From Microcebus murinus (taxonomy: Eukaryota; Chordata; Mammalia; Primates; Cheirogaleidae), in the NCBI RefSeq assembly GCF_040939455.1, contig NC_134106.1, positions 83,149,001 to 83,213,000 on the forward strand: a DNA stretch of 64,000 bases. The letters run 5' to 3'. How positions within the stretch are numbered: position 1 is the stretch's first letter; each line of letters starts with the position of its first letter. Both the position numbers and the translations under genes were made by a program. The notes beneath the pieces were generated by a model that searched no databases, was not told the origin of the DNA, and saw only the letters and a list, made by a program, of their open reading frames with translations. Positions 23,710 through 36,749 of this stretch are shown in pieces.

Positions 23710-26700
23710 TGGTTAGTCTATGAAGTTGGAGTTTAAATTTGAGAGTATTGAAAAGATAATTAATTATAAAAAATGGTTTGACAGAATAACTTATACTCCA
23801 CCAACATCCCAGCAGTTTCCTAAGCGCCTAGTTGGATATGAAACTTGAGATCTGTCAACATTTTATAGTTGCCCTGATTTAATAAGCATTTTTCCTTCTT
23901 TTCTTTAACTGCCAAATTTTTTAATGAAATTGAATCTTGGATGCCTACATTCTGGGGAGTTTTATTTGCTATATTATAGTTCTGTCTGCTTTTAGGCCAC
24001 AGAATGCCAAAGTATTTATTCTTACAAATCTTTCTCCATATGTAATTTGAGCCTACTAAAATAGTCCTTTACCCAGTTCATTAATTAAGTTGACAGAAAA
24101 GATTATTTTACAATTTTGTAGTGAATGACTCTTCATCCAAATTTTTGAATGAACGTTGTGCATTTTTATGTCATTATATAGCCTATGTCTCCTGAAATCA
24201 CTCCACACCATCAGATAGAAAACTTTCTAAAATAAAAGACTAACTTACTTACACAGTTGATCTTAAACCCCAACTAGAGTAAAATGTTTCTACCTACTTC
24301 CAAGTAAAAGTCTTTTTTATTTTTAATTTTCACTTGTGCTATTTCCATTATTTTAACTCAAATTTTTAGGAGATTAAGAAACAAGCCTCAAAAAATAGTT
24401 GGGCTAAATTGATTTCCATTTTCACAAGCTCATTACTAATATTTAGACACCACCAATGAGTCATCAGTCTTTTAAATACTCTCTCTGAAACAAACAAATG
24501 ATAAATTACATGTAGGAATAAATGTCATCATAAACATCATATATGTTTTTCAGTAAAGAAAGACATTTACATAAACATTGTAAAGCAAACAAAATATTTT
24601 ATAAGTCAGTAAAAATAACTCATTCCATGAGAGAGCTCATTTCATTATGGTTTTAAGAAAACTTCAAAACTTTATCATTTTGATTCCTTTATCAATTAGG
24701 ACAAATAACATTTAAAATATAAAATTCAGATATAACATTTATTTACATTTACTCAGCACAAATGAGCATGTGGATGCTTGCCAATGAATACCAAAGTATT
24801 CATTTTAACTGTAATTCTTATTTTAACCAAAAAAGGCACCTGACAATCCAAAGATTCAAAAAAACCATTAAAAGAAGCAAATAAGTAACATATAATCCCA
24901 TATTATACAAATCATTTCAAGTATTAATATATGCTTCAAATTTGCTTTTACATTTTGAATTATCACGAGTACTCAATGTCTTTTAATGCAGGGAGAGGAC
25001 CACAAGATTAACTAGTTAAAAATGTCTTCTTTACAGTAGAATGGAAAATAAAATTACTGCTCTCTTTCATTTCATCCTGAATTTAGTTTTTGTTCTAAGG
25101 CAACAATATTTAAAGTGTGAAAAAAGACAAAAAATATGTACCTGACTTTAGATAGAATGCTTATATTTTAAATATGCATTTTTAAAGTATGCTGCCCTTT
25201 TTATTTTATGGAAAACAAGTTATCTAAGTTCATAGTACTTTTAAATGGGGTGTGCGTAAATTATTAATACTATGAATCTACTATTTACTGATTTTCGTGG
25301 TGCCATCTACAGTTAGCACAATTCAGACTTCAAAAGAAATTTTGAAGTGTTTTTCAATATGAATAAGATTTACTCACTTCCTCTTATTTTAAGACTATCT
25401 CTTATAGAATGTATTGTTAATCATAGAAGTTTGGTATATTACACATAGGCACGTTATATGCAAATGCATTCAGTTAGGGTATGTATATATTTTGTTATGT
25501 TATGTACATAAACATCTACCCTTGTGCATATGTATATTTACATCATGTATAAATATGTGTAGTATATTACCAAACTGTACTATACTTAAGGAGGAGGAGG
25601 AGCTTCCAAGGATTGCCATACAATATTTTAGTTAACTGAGTACTGTTTTCTGTGAAAGTAATTAGGTTGTTTTTTTTGTTTTTTGCTTTTCACAGTCCCA
25701 TAGGTGGGTGTTTATAGACATAGTAATTTGCTGTTTTCCAAAAGGCTAGTTTTAAAATTTTATGTCAACATTGCTTTAAATAAATAAAAGTGATACCCTC
25801 CCCTTCACCCTTCCCCTCCTTCAGGAAGGCCTATGGGGAAACAGCTTGATAAATAATTCAAAGAAAAACTAAACTTTGCTTCTAAAAACAAAGGCTCATC
25901 TATTTAAACACCCACATTTTACCATTAACATTCTTTGTTAAAATTTAGCTGTCTATAAATTATCTTATGAAAAAGAGTGACGGAAATTGTATCAAGACAC
26001 TGGCTGGCGAGGGCCTCTTGAGTAGCTAGTGAGTGTGTGGAAATGTTACTTAGAGCCTTTCTTCAGGATAGGCGGTCTTATAAAGAATTATGGCTAACAG
26101 TAAAACCACCTAATATTCATAAATCCAACAAGCAAAAATATATATATATCACAGGTATTTTTAAATTCCTGAAAATCCTCAGATGCAAACAATAGGGGGA
26201 AAAAAGGACAACTAAAAGCACGTACAAAGTTTCTTTTTTGGAATCTTCTGGATCTCAGGCTATCAAAAATACAGTCTGGCAATAGGGTTCATAGCGTCAG
26301 TGAAGGAAAGAAATGTTTATAGCCTTTTTCTGATTTTCTCTGTCCTGTTTCCTCTTGAGAGCTGGACAAGCTTTGTGGGACCAGGGAGGGAGGAAGTCCC
26401 TGGTTAATGTTTTAAGTAGGAAGAATGTAATTTGGCCCAAGTTTTCTTCTACTAGCCGCTTTCTCTTCTTATGGAAAGATCATTGACAGCCTCTGTTTTG
26501 TATGAAATTATGGAAATCACAGACTGGAGGAAAGCAGAGTCATTATTTCAGAATTGGAAATTCGCTCCCCTATTTCCCATCCCTGGAGAGGAGCCAGTAA
26601 GTTGGAAAGGTGCACACAACAGGACTACAGCTGGTCAAAGAGACGCCCCAAAAGTGATTTGCAATTGGTTCCTACCTTCTTCCTATCCCTCTAAAACTAA

Positions 26701-26949
26701 AAACCTCCTCTATGCAGCAGTTTTTAAGGCCAGGGCTGAGAGAAAGCAGATACACAAGTCCCCAAGACGTGGCTCCCTGGCGCGTGAAATCCTGTCTAAA
26801 GAGCAGGCTGGATGATGGACACGCTCTCGGCATCTTTTCCCAGCTAACATTGTCCGTTTCAGCCTTACCCTGGCTCACGTGGGTCATGGTGTCCACGAAT
26901 ATCCCCGGACCACAAGGGGGATCTCTTTGGGAACCAGATGGGAAGACTT
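23710..26949. other. AT-rich non-coding interval
   Basis: No gene or named repeat. A palindromic POU octamer (ATGCAAATGCAT) lies at 25458-25469. Possible enhancer territory only. Confidence 0.5.
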
Positions 26950-27645
26950 AGGCGAAAGAGGGAGATGCAAGTGTAGAAAACGGAGGGGGGGAGGGGGGAA
27001 ATAATAAGCTCCTCGGTTGCAGATTTAGATCTCAAGGCTGAAAGGGATACGCTTGCACTAGAGCATCCTGTAGCGCCTCCTGCCCTGCCCTGCGCGCGCA
27101 CCACACTCACGCACACGCGTCCCCGCGCGCGCACACGCGCACACTGCTCCAGCCCTGCCACCCGCCAGACCGCTGGGGAAACGACCCCTCCGCGGCGCGC
27201 TCGCCCGAGGTGAGGCGGCCCAGCCCTTCCTGGCGCCGGGCGCTGCTTCAGCGTGGGGACGGCGCGGCCTTCAGTGCTCCGGAGCGCGCGGGCCGGACAC
27301 CAGGCGCGCGGCCGCCGACACCGGCGGGGGCTGCCCGGCGCGGACTGGAGAGGGGGCGGGAGCGGAGCGGCCGACCGAAGGCGGGGAAGGGGTGACACCG
27401 GCTGCCCCCCACCTCCCTCTGGGCCTCCCTCCGTTGCTCGCTCGCGCTCGCTCTCTCTCTCTCGTTTCCCTCCCACCCTGCCGCTCCACCGGCGTCGGGA
27501 GCTCCCGTTTAGAAAAGGCACCGAGCGCCTGCAGGCGCCACGGACCAGGCGGGGTGGCGAGGCGAGTGCGCGCTGACGGGCTTGGACCGGGCAGCGCGGG
27601 GACTTTACGCGGCCGAAGCACCACCGCAGACCCTCCCGGCGCCAG

Positions 27646-27659
27646 CCTGCAGGGGGCGC
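27646..27659 (+). promoter_or_regulatory. CTCF-like site, forward orientation
   Basis: CCTGCAGGGGGCGC matches the CTCF core CCASYAGRGGGCRC at all but the third position. It lies inside the upstream CpG block. Confidence 0.55.
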
Positions 27660-28589
27660 CGGCGCGCTCGCGCCCCGCGGGGCCCCAGGCGCCGGGCTCC
27701 ACGCGCGGAGGACCCGGACGGGAACTGGTTCCCTCCGCGCGCCTCTCTGGAGGTCCAGGCGCAGCCCTGAGGCTGGTGCTCGCCGGTGGGACCCGGACGG
27801 TGTTGTCACACTTGTCACCCACGAGGGGCCGCGCGGTGTCGCAGTCCGCTTTCCCGTCTCCGCGTCTGGAGGAGGCCTCAGGATGGCAGGGGGAGTTTGC
27901 CTCCTGGCTTGTGTTGGCTTTGCTTGACTCAATCATTACTGTGGGCTTGGGAGGGGGAGTTTTGCTTTTCTGTCCTCGCAGAGCCACGCAAAGCGTCTGA
28001 AAGTTTTCTACCACTTGGGGGACGAAGGCGGATGAACCTTGCTTCCTGGCTGGGACGCTCCGAAAGTACCAGAAGTCTCGCAGGCGAGCTGCGCCTTCGG
28101 CTTACCCGGCAGTCACCTCAAACGCATTCCTCTCCTCTGGCCAGAGGGACCTGAGGCCACCTAGGAAATAGCTCTGCGGACGTGGCAGGCCCTGAAATGG
28201 GGAACCGGGGCATGGGAGGAGGAGAGACCCGGGAATCAGCTGCGAGCGCAGCACCGGGCCCCTGCCGAGCCAGTGGGCCGCGCCCTCCTTCCCTCTTGTT
28301 GGGGCTTTGCCTACCCTGCAGCCTCGCTCGAAGGGGAAAGTGGGGGCCCACGTTCCCAGAGGAATTGAGTTCGCGAGCTCGCAGGGCACCAGTGGGAATT
28401 CCATGGGACCCGGGGGTTCTGCAAATACTCCAGAGAAGCGCCCAGGGCCGAAAGTGCGCCTAAGTAGACCAGATTTTGTGAAAGTCCAAAGCCCGGGCTG
28501 TCCACCTCCCGTTACTCCAGAAGTTCAGCTGAGCTTCATGTAGTGATTGTCCCCAGCCCGACCCAGACCCAGCAGCCAAGCCGAGGCCA

Positions 28590-28860
28590 GAGGTGTGAGG
28601 ACTTTTTTTTTAAAGACCCACATCTTGTAAATGTGAGATTTTTATCAGGCAGCACAGATTACTTAAAGCGTTCCATTTCTGCGCGATCCAATTTTATTAG
28701 GATTTACTCTCATTTGTGCTCGGCTTCTCTGGGGAAATAATGCTTTGATTAATGTAATCCTAGCCCGGGATCCGCCACATGCCCCTCGACCCTCTCCCAA
28801 GAGAGGGGGTCTGTTTGACAAGCAATAACAGAGCAGTAACTCTTGCAATCTGCCCACACC
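28590..28860. promoter_or_regulatory. AT-rich island within the CpG block, candidate conserved element
   Basis: A 270-base stretch with many homeodomain-like cores (ATTA, TAAT) and little CpG sits between two very GC-rich flanks. It includes CAATTTTATTAGGATTTACT and TGCTTTGATTAATGTAATCC. Preservation of AT-rich sequence inside a CpG island suggests constraint. This is inference without an alignment. Confidence 0.35.
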
Positions 28861-29859
28861 TTTGAGGGGGGTGGCTGGGGAGAGGGTGACATACGTTCAC
28901 ACGCCGCTTGCTAAATGCAATGGCGAGAGGAGGGAGCAGGGTCTACACGGGGCGAACTTTCCAGACGCAGATCCCTGGGCTCCAAGGCGCCGGGGAACAT
29001 GGGGAGGGGCCCGGGACAGGGGAAGCGCGCGGGGGTGGGGGGGCGTGCGTGGGTACATGTGCGCCCCTGCCGTCTGCTTCGTCGGGGTGTCTGCCTCTTT
29101 GTCCCCCGCCACAGGCCTCCACGGCGGGGATTTGCGCGCCGCCGGTGGGCAGCCCCCGACCCAGGGAGCGTCCACAGCGCCCACCCGCGGCCCCAAAGTA
29201 TCTCGAGAGCGAATCTTAAGGGTTAACCAGGCACCAACCTGAGGCGCCCTGCAGCTGCCAAAATCTCAGCCGAAAACTTAGAACTTGGGACCCAATTCAA
29301 CGGTCTTCCTCATCCATACATGCATCCATCCATCCATCCCTGCGTGCGTACACGCATACAATGCAAATCCCGGCCGTCGGCGCGGAGAGCTGCGCCTCGC
29401 CCTTGCAGCCGGCTGCGAGCGGGCGCCCCCCTTCCAGCTTTCCCTCCTCCCGCGCAGCCCCAGCCTCCTCCCCAAAGGGAGAACAGCTCAATTACGAAAA
29501 GGAGCGAAGGAACGAAATCCCAGGCTCAGAGGCGTCCGCCGACGCTCCTCTGTTCCCGGTCCCTGTCGCGCAATCCCCACCCCCACCGTCCCCAGCTCGG
29601 GGAGGGCGGGGACGTGGCGGTGCGAGGGGTCCTGCCCTGCTCCGCCGGAACAAAGCCCGCCGCGGGAGCCCGCGGCCGCGCACCGAGCTGGGGACAAAGG
29701 CTAGCGGGCCGCGCCGAGAGCCAAGCCTGCGCTCCTACTGCTGGGCGGGAAGGAGGCCCAAAATATGGGGTGCAGTTTGCCCCTGAGTTTTCCTGGGCTG
29801 CGACATCTCGCTCTTGTGTACCCAATGACCCGTTAGGGTGACTCAGCGTTTATCTCGTT

Positions 29860-30005
29860 GCCTCCCGCACCCCCCTCTCCCTCTCTTGTCCTTTTCCGTC
29901 CCCAGTCTCCTCCATCTCTCCCTCCTTCTTCTTTTTCCACCTCCCTCCTTTTCCCTTACCCCCTTCTCACTTTGCCCTTTTTACCTCTTTCCCTTTTTCT
30001 TTTCC
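29860..30005. repeat. Pyrimidine-rich tract
   Basis: About 145 bases of almost only C and T (CTCCCT/CTTTTT units) at the downstream edge of the CpG block. Confidence 0.8.
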
Positions 30006-30009
30006 ATAG

Positions 30010-33000
30010 AAAAGCAATGCTAATTTGACTTCTGAAGCCCGCTCTAGATGTTCAAATAACAGTCTGAAAGACCTTACTGGGCAGTGCTTAGGGAGAAAGG
30101 GGGAGTAATGGGAGCCTTTTAATTTTATTATGCAAACTGTGCTCTAAATAAAATAAAATGCCGTTAGAATGCGATCTAAGGAAGCCGAGCTTAGCCCTGG
30201 GGCCCCACAAATCGCTGCTGATTTGGGACAAGCCGCTTCTCATGCCCACAGATCACAGGAATGGGGAGGGGGCGAAAGGAGGACCCCGCCGCTCCGGAAT
30301 GGGGACCTTGAGCGCTGGGGTATCCAAGGTAAACCTTTCTGGGGAAAGTTCTAATCGTACTTTCTAGCCCTAGAAAGGAATCGCTTAGCAGACCCCTCCA
30401 ATAAAATCGTAGTATTTTCGAATTTAGGATATTTTAATAGTGTTTTTCCAAGTGAAGTTTTACTTGTTTTTGTGATGTGAATTAAAAACAAAGGGAACAC
30501 AGCCCACAGTATTTGAACAATATATGCCTTGACTTCTGGAGGCTTTTGCACCCTGATTTAATACTAAATTAACATTTGATTGTCTATCCAATGCCGCTGT
30601 AAGCCTGGTATCCTCCCCTTGGGCTTTATTAAGTAACCAGGCTCCCTACAGAAAATTTGGGGAGAGAGTTGAGTGTTCAAAGCAATACTGGACACATAAA
30701 TTTTAACTTGGGACTAACAAACCAGAGCTGCATAAAGCTACAGTGAACAAGGTCACTTAATTCTACCACCAAAGTCACTACCAGATATTTTAGTGCTGAA
30801 ATATCTTGCTGCAAACCATGGAATATTTGAAGTATCAAATATTAATGAATACACTCGATACTATATTTTAAAAGTGAACAATAACCACACTTTCTTGAAA
30901 ACACCCCTGAGTCTGGCCTGCCGGAGGTGGGCACCAGGATGGGTTAGAGCCCACGGAAGGAGCAAGACAGTGAAGTGGAAGCTTCAGCATCCACTCTAGA
31001 GAAGACAGTACAGAAGCACCGTTTGCGGGGGAAATGCAGAAAAGAGCAGCCTTCAGCCTGACACGCTGCAATCTGCACCCAGCTCCTCAGACAATAGCTA
31101 AGTTCAAATGTCAAAAAAAAAAAAAAAAAATCTAATAAAAAAAAACAGAGGTGCCAAAGTGCAAGAATTGTTTTCTGGTATGCCACAAAGACTCTCTTAT
31201 CCACCTCCAGATGACCCGGTTCCGACCCAGAAAGGAGATGCTGTATAATGTATAGGGAATATTTGATGTGGGGAGTGTCCCCAAGAGAGAGCAAGCAGTT
31301 CAATTCTGTTAGGACTACCACAAGCTCAAAAAATCTAACCACTCCTCTGGTAAAGCTGAGTTAATATTTCTGGGTTTTCTTTTTAAACACACACACACAC
31401 AAATACAGAAAACCACCAAGTTGACCTTGGAATATTTTTCTAGCTAGGACATACCCACATTTTTTGTTAATGAATCATCATCATCACTCTGGTCAATCAG
31501 CTGGGCTCTGCATTACCTAGCCCTATGAATTTAAATTCAAAGAAGACCATTACATTGGGGGGATGCAGGGAGGGTGATGAGGGGGCAGACAAGAATAGTC
31601 CATCACACTATGGCAGCTCCAGCTTCTCTAGCGATTGGTGGCTTTCATTACCAGACTTGTCAGGTGCACGCATGCAGCTACAGTGGGCAAACTGTTGGAA
31701 ATGAGTTGTTTTAAAAGCATACACTCGATTACCAATTTATTGTGCCTTCTTAATTTATTTTCCACAATCTGAAATACCCTGTAGTTTAAAGCTATCGTAT
31801 AAGCATCCCAAAGCAAGCTTCTTGCTTTTGGGTGAGAAATCATAGTGTCTTTGAATTTATAATTACTTCTTCAAACCCATCTTTAAAAAAAAAAAAACCC
31901 AAGTGCTTGCTCCTTGCCTACAGATCAGATAAATCAGTTATCAAAGTGATACAAAGAAAGCATGGGTACCCTTCAAAAAACTTAACAAGACCAAAAAACA
32001 ACTTATCCACTGCCAAGACAACAAATACTCTTTTCCACCCAAAAGCTACCGTGGAAGAGTCCTCTCCTTTGTATATAATACACAGTGTGGTTTGTGAGTA
32101 TGTTTAACATGCTACTTGTAAATGCTAATGGCAAATGTGCTTCCGAACTGCAGCAGTATCAGAGCACCTTGCCATTCTCAAATAGAAGCAAATGAGTAAA
32201 TATCCACTCTGAGTTTTGTACATTTGACCTAGGTAATGTTCTTCATTCTCTCATTTGGCAAAAGCAATTTCACCATCCCCAACAATTAAAAGTCTGTATC
32301 TTTGCCCAGCACTTTGGATCTTAATTCATACCCAGCTTGATCATTTCCACCCCCAAATCATTATAGAATGCTAAAGCTGGCTCTATATGTGTCAGTTTTT
32401 CAAATTAACTTGTTGCTTTACCCAGAATTCTTATTTTCTGTTTCTTTTACATTAAGAAACCTAGGACTATAGATATCATAAGGGGCAAGTATTTTTTCTT
32501 TTCATTTAATTTTTTAAGTACATTTGTGAAAAAGGGAAAGTGAGTAGCAGCCTAGACAGTAACAATCACAGATCTCATGAAAAGTGGCGTGAAAAAATTA
32601 TGCTCTAAGTATATATAATGATTGCTCCGCCAGTGCTTTCCAAAACGTCTGGCTAAACAGAAAAGTTTCTTTTCTCCCTAATAATTTTTAAAGGCATTCA
32701 GCAGCTCTGGGTGTGTGAAGTAAGTTAGAGCTTTGAGACATTTGTCCAATTCATGTGGATCTCCCCCAGAAGTCTTTTGTCTGAAGTGTCCACAGAGCTG
32801 AAGAAAAAGCAATGTTTGGGTTCAAATTACAGTTTCCTCAATTCTCCACTTTATTAGCGCAAACCTGAGAGTACATTTCCTGACTCTAAATTGAGAGCTC
32901 GATAGTGAAAATCACGGAATGAAAATGTTTGAGTGTTGTCCCCTTTGCTTTTATTTATCATGCCCATAATCTTTCAACCCCCCTAGAATATATACCACTT

Positions 33001-34140
33001 GAATCCAAACCCAGGCAGGTTTGGATTTCGTAAGTCATACTAAAGTTAGCTTCAAAGAAAAACTTCTCCTGGTTGGAAGCTGGTTGTCTCGGAGCTATGT
33101 TAGAAAAAATAAGGTACCTTTTCCCCTCTTGCACAGGAACATTAGAGCCATCACGTAATGTGGCCCTTACTAAACAGGCTCTGTGACACATTCACAGGTG
33201 CGCTGGGCTACTGAACCGTGGAAGCCAGCTTCTCACTTGCAGTCACTCCTGGCTTCCCTTTCTTGGTCACGCTCTCTAAATCTCCTTGGGAAAATTGTTA
33301 GTGACAAATAGACTAATTCCTCAGAACCAGCCAGGATTTGCCCTTCACTATTTTCGGAAGTTTTCCACATATCTTTCTCATCCTTTACCACAATAAAATT
33401 CAGTCTTCATTAGCAGAATCTAAAAATCTTTGAGGGGGGAACCTTGTGCTCGATTGAAACTTTTCTTCAACTAGGTTAAGTAATGTACTAAAAAGTTTCA
33501 AGCCTTCTAACCAACCCATGGCTATTTTGTATTTTTTTTTTTCCCCTAGCAAGCCTGCCAAAGACAAATCCAAAATCTTTCTAAAACCATAAGCCATACC
33601 AAGAATGAAAGTAGCCACTAAATAGCAAATGGAGTAAAAGAGATCCTGGGCACTTCAACTGAATCTTCAGGACCCTGAATTTTATTTAGAAGTCAAAGCA
33701 TGTATCAGGTTGAAGAACGTTCATTATTTAACAGATAATACCTTAGAATGCATTTTTTTCTTGACTATTTCCCAAAAAAATACAACCTGAAAGATAGCTT
33801 CTTAAAGTAGCCTATTAAATACCCTTAATAATAATTTTTAAAAATGGTTCTTGCTTTTCACAACCCATTTCTGTTTTCCAGCTCTCTATACACTTCACTG
33901 AGAGGCATGGAGGAATAGTTTTTGAACTATATTTCTTTCTGGACCATTTCACAGACATGGGTGGGTGGGGGTGGGGAAGTCATTGTCCTCATATTTTAAA
34001 ACCCCGTGTTATGCAATGAACTCACTCCTCGTTGTGAGTATGCATAGAAAGGTAGGGGTGTTTGTTCCTTTGGCAAGTTTGGAAAAGCAGATTTGCTTTT
34101 GAAACGGCTACATTTTACTCAGTACCGGCTAAGGCAAGTC
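30010..34140. other. AT-rich non-coding interval between the two upstream CpG blocks
   Basis: No gene. It contains an A-rich run at 31111-31146 and a CA microsatellite at 31385-31402. No Alu or L1 was recognised, so the stretch is notably free of young repeats. Confidence 0.5.
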
Positions 34141-34143
34141 AGT

Positions 34144-34157
34144 GCGCCCCCTGCTGA
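34144..34157 (-). promoter_or_regulatory. CTCF-like site, reverse orientation
   Basis: GCGCCCCCTGCTGA is the reverse complement of TCAGCAGGGGGCGC, which matches the CTCF core at all but the first position. It lies 4.4 kb before the inferred POU3F3 start. Confidence 0.6.
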
Positions 34158-36749
34158 CAAGTCAATAGTGCTACTCCTGAGCAAAGTTTATTTTGTTCAG
34201 TAAACCGTGTCATATAAAATTAACAACAACCAATAAAATTAGCTTATATGTTTCAACTGTAAAAGTCCAAAACAAAATAAAGCTAGTTTTAGTGGCACTA
34301 GAAATCTCTAGTTTGGCTTCTTCTCTTTGGCTGAACCAAGGTCCTTTTATCTAAAGCCCAGTGCACAAACATATAGCTTAATGTGACTAGTGTTCTTCCT
34401 TTTATTTCTTTCTCTATGGCAACCAATACGCTCTGCTCAGAAATGTTCCCCATCAAGGAAACAAATGATCTTCAGGGAGCAGCTCTATATGGCATCTGGT
34501 CCAATGGAGCACACAGAGTTAACCCCAGTCAAAAGCAAAGCTGCCAAGCACGTAAACAAGGAATGGAAAACTGGCGATTCTTGCCCCCCTCCCCAACTTA
34601 AACCTCTTCCTCCCTCGTTACAAACCATTTCATTGATTTGGCATCAACTGTTTCCAAATAAATTACCAATTCTAAATTGTAAGGTGTTCTGTGTACAAAA
34701 GTGCAATAAAATTCCAGCCATTTGATTCTACCCCTCATCACCCCAGACGCTGCTTCCTTTAAAAGAACAAAACCAAGAAGCTTTTAAAATCCTCTCCAGC
34801 CTATTTCACTAAGGTAAGGCGCTCACAGGGGCCTGGACTTGGCCTAGCTATTTCCTCCAGCCATATTTATCTAATTAACTGCACCTCGCAAGTGACTGCA
34901 CCCTCGATTTTTACAAAACCCCGGGGACAGTGGCAAGGAGGGGGCAAGTGGAGTGGGGTTGTCAAAAATGGAAAACAAAGTAAAATCTAGTTTGTGCCAC
35001 TAAAGCTCCAGCCTCCTTTGGGAATAAAGTGTGGGGATGTCCTGGTTAGTTTTGATTGATCACCCTCTTTCTGATGGGCTTTCACTACCGAGCTGGGAGG
35101 CTGCAGCTCCACGCCTGCTCCCCAGACACGGCATTAACCAGGGGTGCCCTGACTTCCTGCCTCGCTTCCTCCTTCCCCAGCTCTCTGCCCTCCCTTTGCC
35201 AAGCCCCCCCCAACTCCATCCTCCTGCTCCCAGCATGAGTCCCCCCACCCCAATCCCAGCGGGCACACGCAGTTCACGACATCACCACTGGCTACAGAAA
35301 GGGGCTTTCTTCCCCTCTAGTCCTGATTCTCTGGGGGGGAAAAAATTTCCAAAACAAGAAATATTTATACACTGCATGCTTAATAATCACTTCTTTTCCA
35401 GGGTGTTTTTTCTCCCTCACGATCAACAATTAAAATGAATAGCACTCTCCTCTCCACCACCACCCCCCCCACCCAAAGTAAAATGCCTTGCTGTGTATAG
35501 CTTTGGAATGAGTCCATCTTTTTATGTAATATTCTAGCAGGGTTGGATTTTTTTTTACTCCCCCCAACACACCTTCTCTTCCTTCCCTCATACAGTTGCT
35601 CCCTGAACCCTCCCTCGTCCCAAGCATTGAAAATAAGCTCCTAAACCTACAAGAACAAAAATAAAAAAGCCAGAAAGGAGGGGAAGAAGAGAAAGCAGGG
35701 AAAGAAAATGAAAAACACTTACCGAGAAAACTTCCAGGGTTAGATTTTTAAATAAAAGAAGATGTTTTATTATTTTTTTTTTTAAATAAGGGGACTGGGG
35801 TGGGGGCGGAGGGGAAGGCATATTCTCAACTCTCCAGAACCGACGCAGCCTTAGCCTTCCCTTTACTCTGACGCCTCTAAGCACAGCTCTCCACTAGTCT
35901 ATTATTTTCACCAAAATATATGAAAATGTATGCAAATGAAAATCAGCACTAACTGTTCTCCCCTTGTTATATACTTTGGATTTTTTTTTCCAGACAAAAC
36001 AATCACACTCCGCAAAGGGAGGGGGCGGATGGGGTGGGGCGGCGTAGGGGGGGGTGCCGGGAGCGATTCAAGAACTAAGTACGAGGAAAGGGGGGAGGAA
36101 GAAGGGGACAGACCTCGGAACAGAAGTATATTTCTGTTATCGGGGAGCACAGCGTTTTGGGGGGCATCCCATACGCGCACACACCCTCCTTGAAAAGAAA
36201 GAAAGTGGATCTGTTTGCAGAGGCGCTATCGCGTTTCATCGGGCCACCTGAGACTGCTTTTGAAAGCGTGTACTGTGAAATTCATAGCAGTAATTTAGAC
36301 AAAATCCTCACTGTATATTAATGAAAGGCGGCCCCATGGCTCTGTTCCTATCCTCCCCATTCAGTGTAAACAAAACCACGAGACTCTCTCGGTTTTTGAG
36401 CCGGATCCAAGCAAAATCGGCAGGAAAGGAAAACACGGGGTGCTGGCACCGACTATTCAAACGTCTGCACCTGGAGATCTCAGATTTATTCAATGAAATC
36501 TGTGTTCCATCTTTTATATATACATATACGCATACATAAATATAAAAAGGAACCTTTGGGGGACCCAGAGGAAAAAAAAATCCGTTCTGTTTGGGGTTTG
36601 GTTACCATTGCCTTTCAGATCTATACCTTGGCAATAACGGCTTTGCTAAAACCTACCTACGATGGTATCTCACCAGGCAAGCAGGGGCTGGACAGGATGC
36701 TACATTAATTCTAGGCGTCTACCGTTAATCCTCAGATCACGCCAAGGCT
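34158..36749. other. Non-coding proximal upstream region
   Basis: No gene. Composition shifts from AT-rich to GC-rich towards 36.7 kb. G-rich runs occur near 36015-36110. A perfect POU octamer lies at 35930-35937. Confidence 0.5.
35930..35937 (+). promoter_or_regulatory. POU octamer ATGCAAAT
   Basis: Perfect octamer in an AT-rich context, 2.6 kb upstream of the inferred POU3F3 start. POU3F proteins bind this motif, so autoregulation is possible. The motif is short and occurs elsewhere by chance. Confidence 0.35.

Larger units (their letters stand above)
26950..29800. promoter_or_regulatory. Upstream CpG-rich block, about 10 kb before POU3F3
   Basis: High GC and CpG density at 27.05-27.85 kb and again at 28.05-29.78 kb, separated by a less GC-rich stretch around 27.9 kb. 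The long open frames here on both strands (up to 355 codons) are Arg/Pro/Gly-rich, overlap each other and look compositional. Such islands near a developmental gene are often promoters of non-coding RNAs or Polycomb-bound regulatory islands. A lncRNA promoter is possible but no exon can be drawn. Confidence 0.65.

Noticed and set aside
26865..27932. A 355-codon minus-strand frame, with overlapping frames on both strands up to 28 kb
   Set aside because: Arg/Pro/Gly-rich composition, mutual overlap and no recognisable domain indicate CpG-island shadows.
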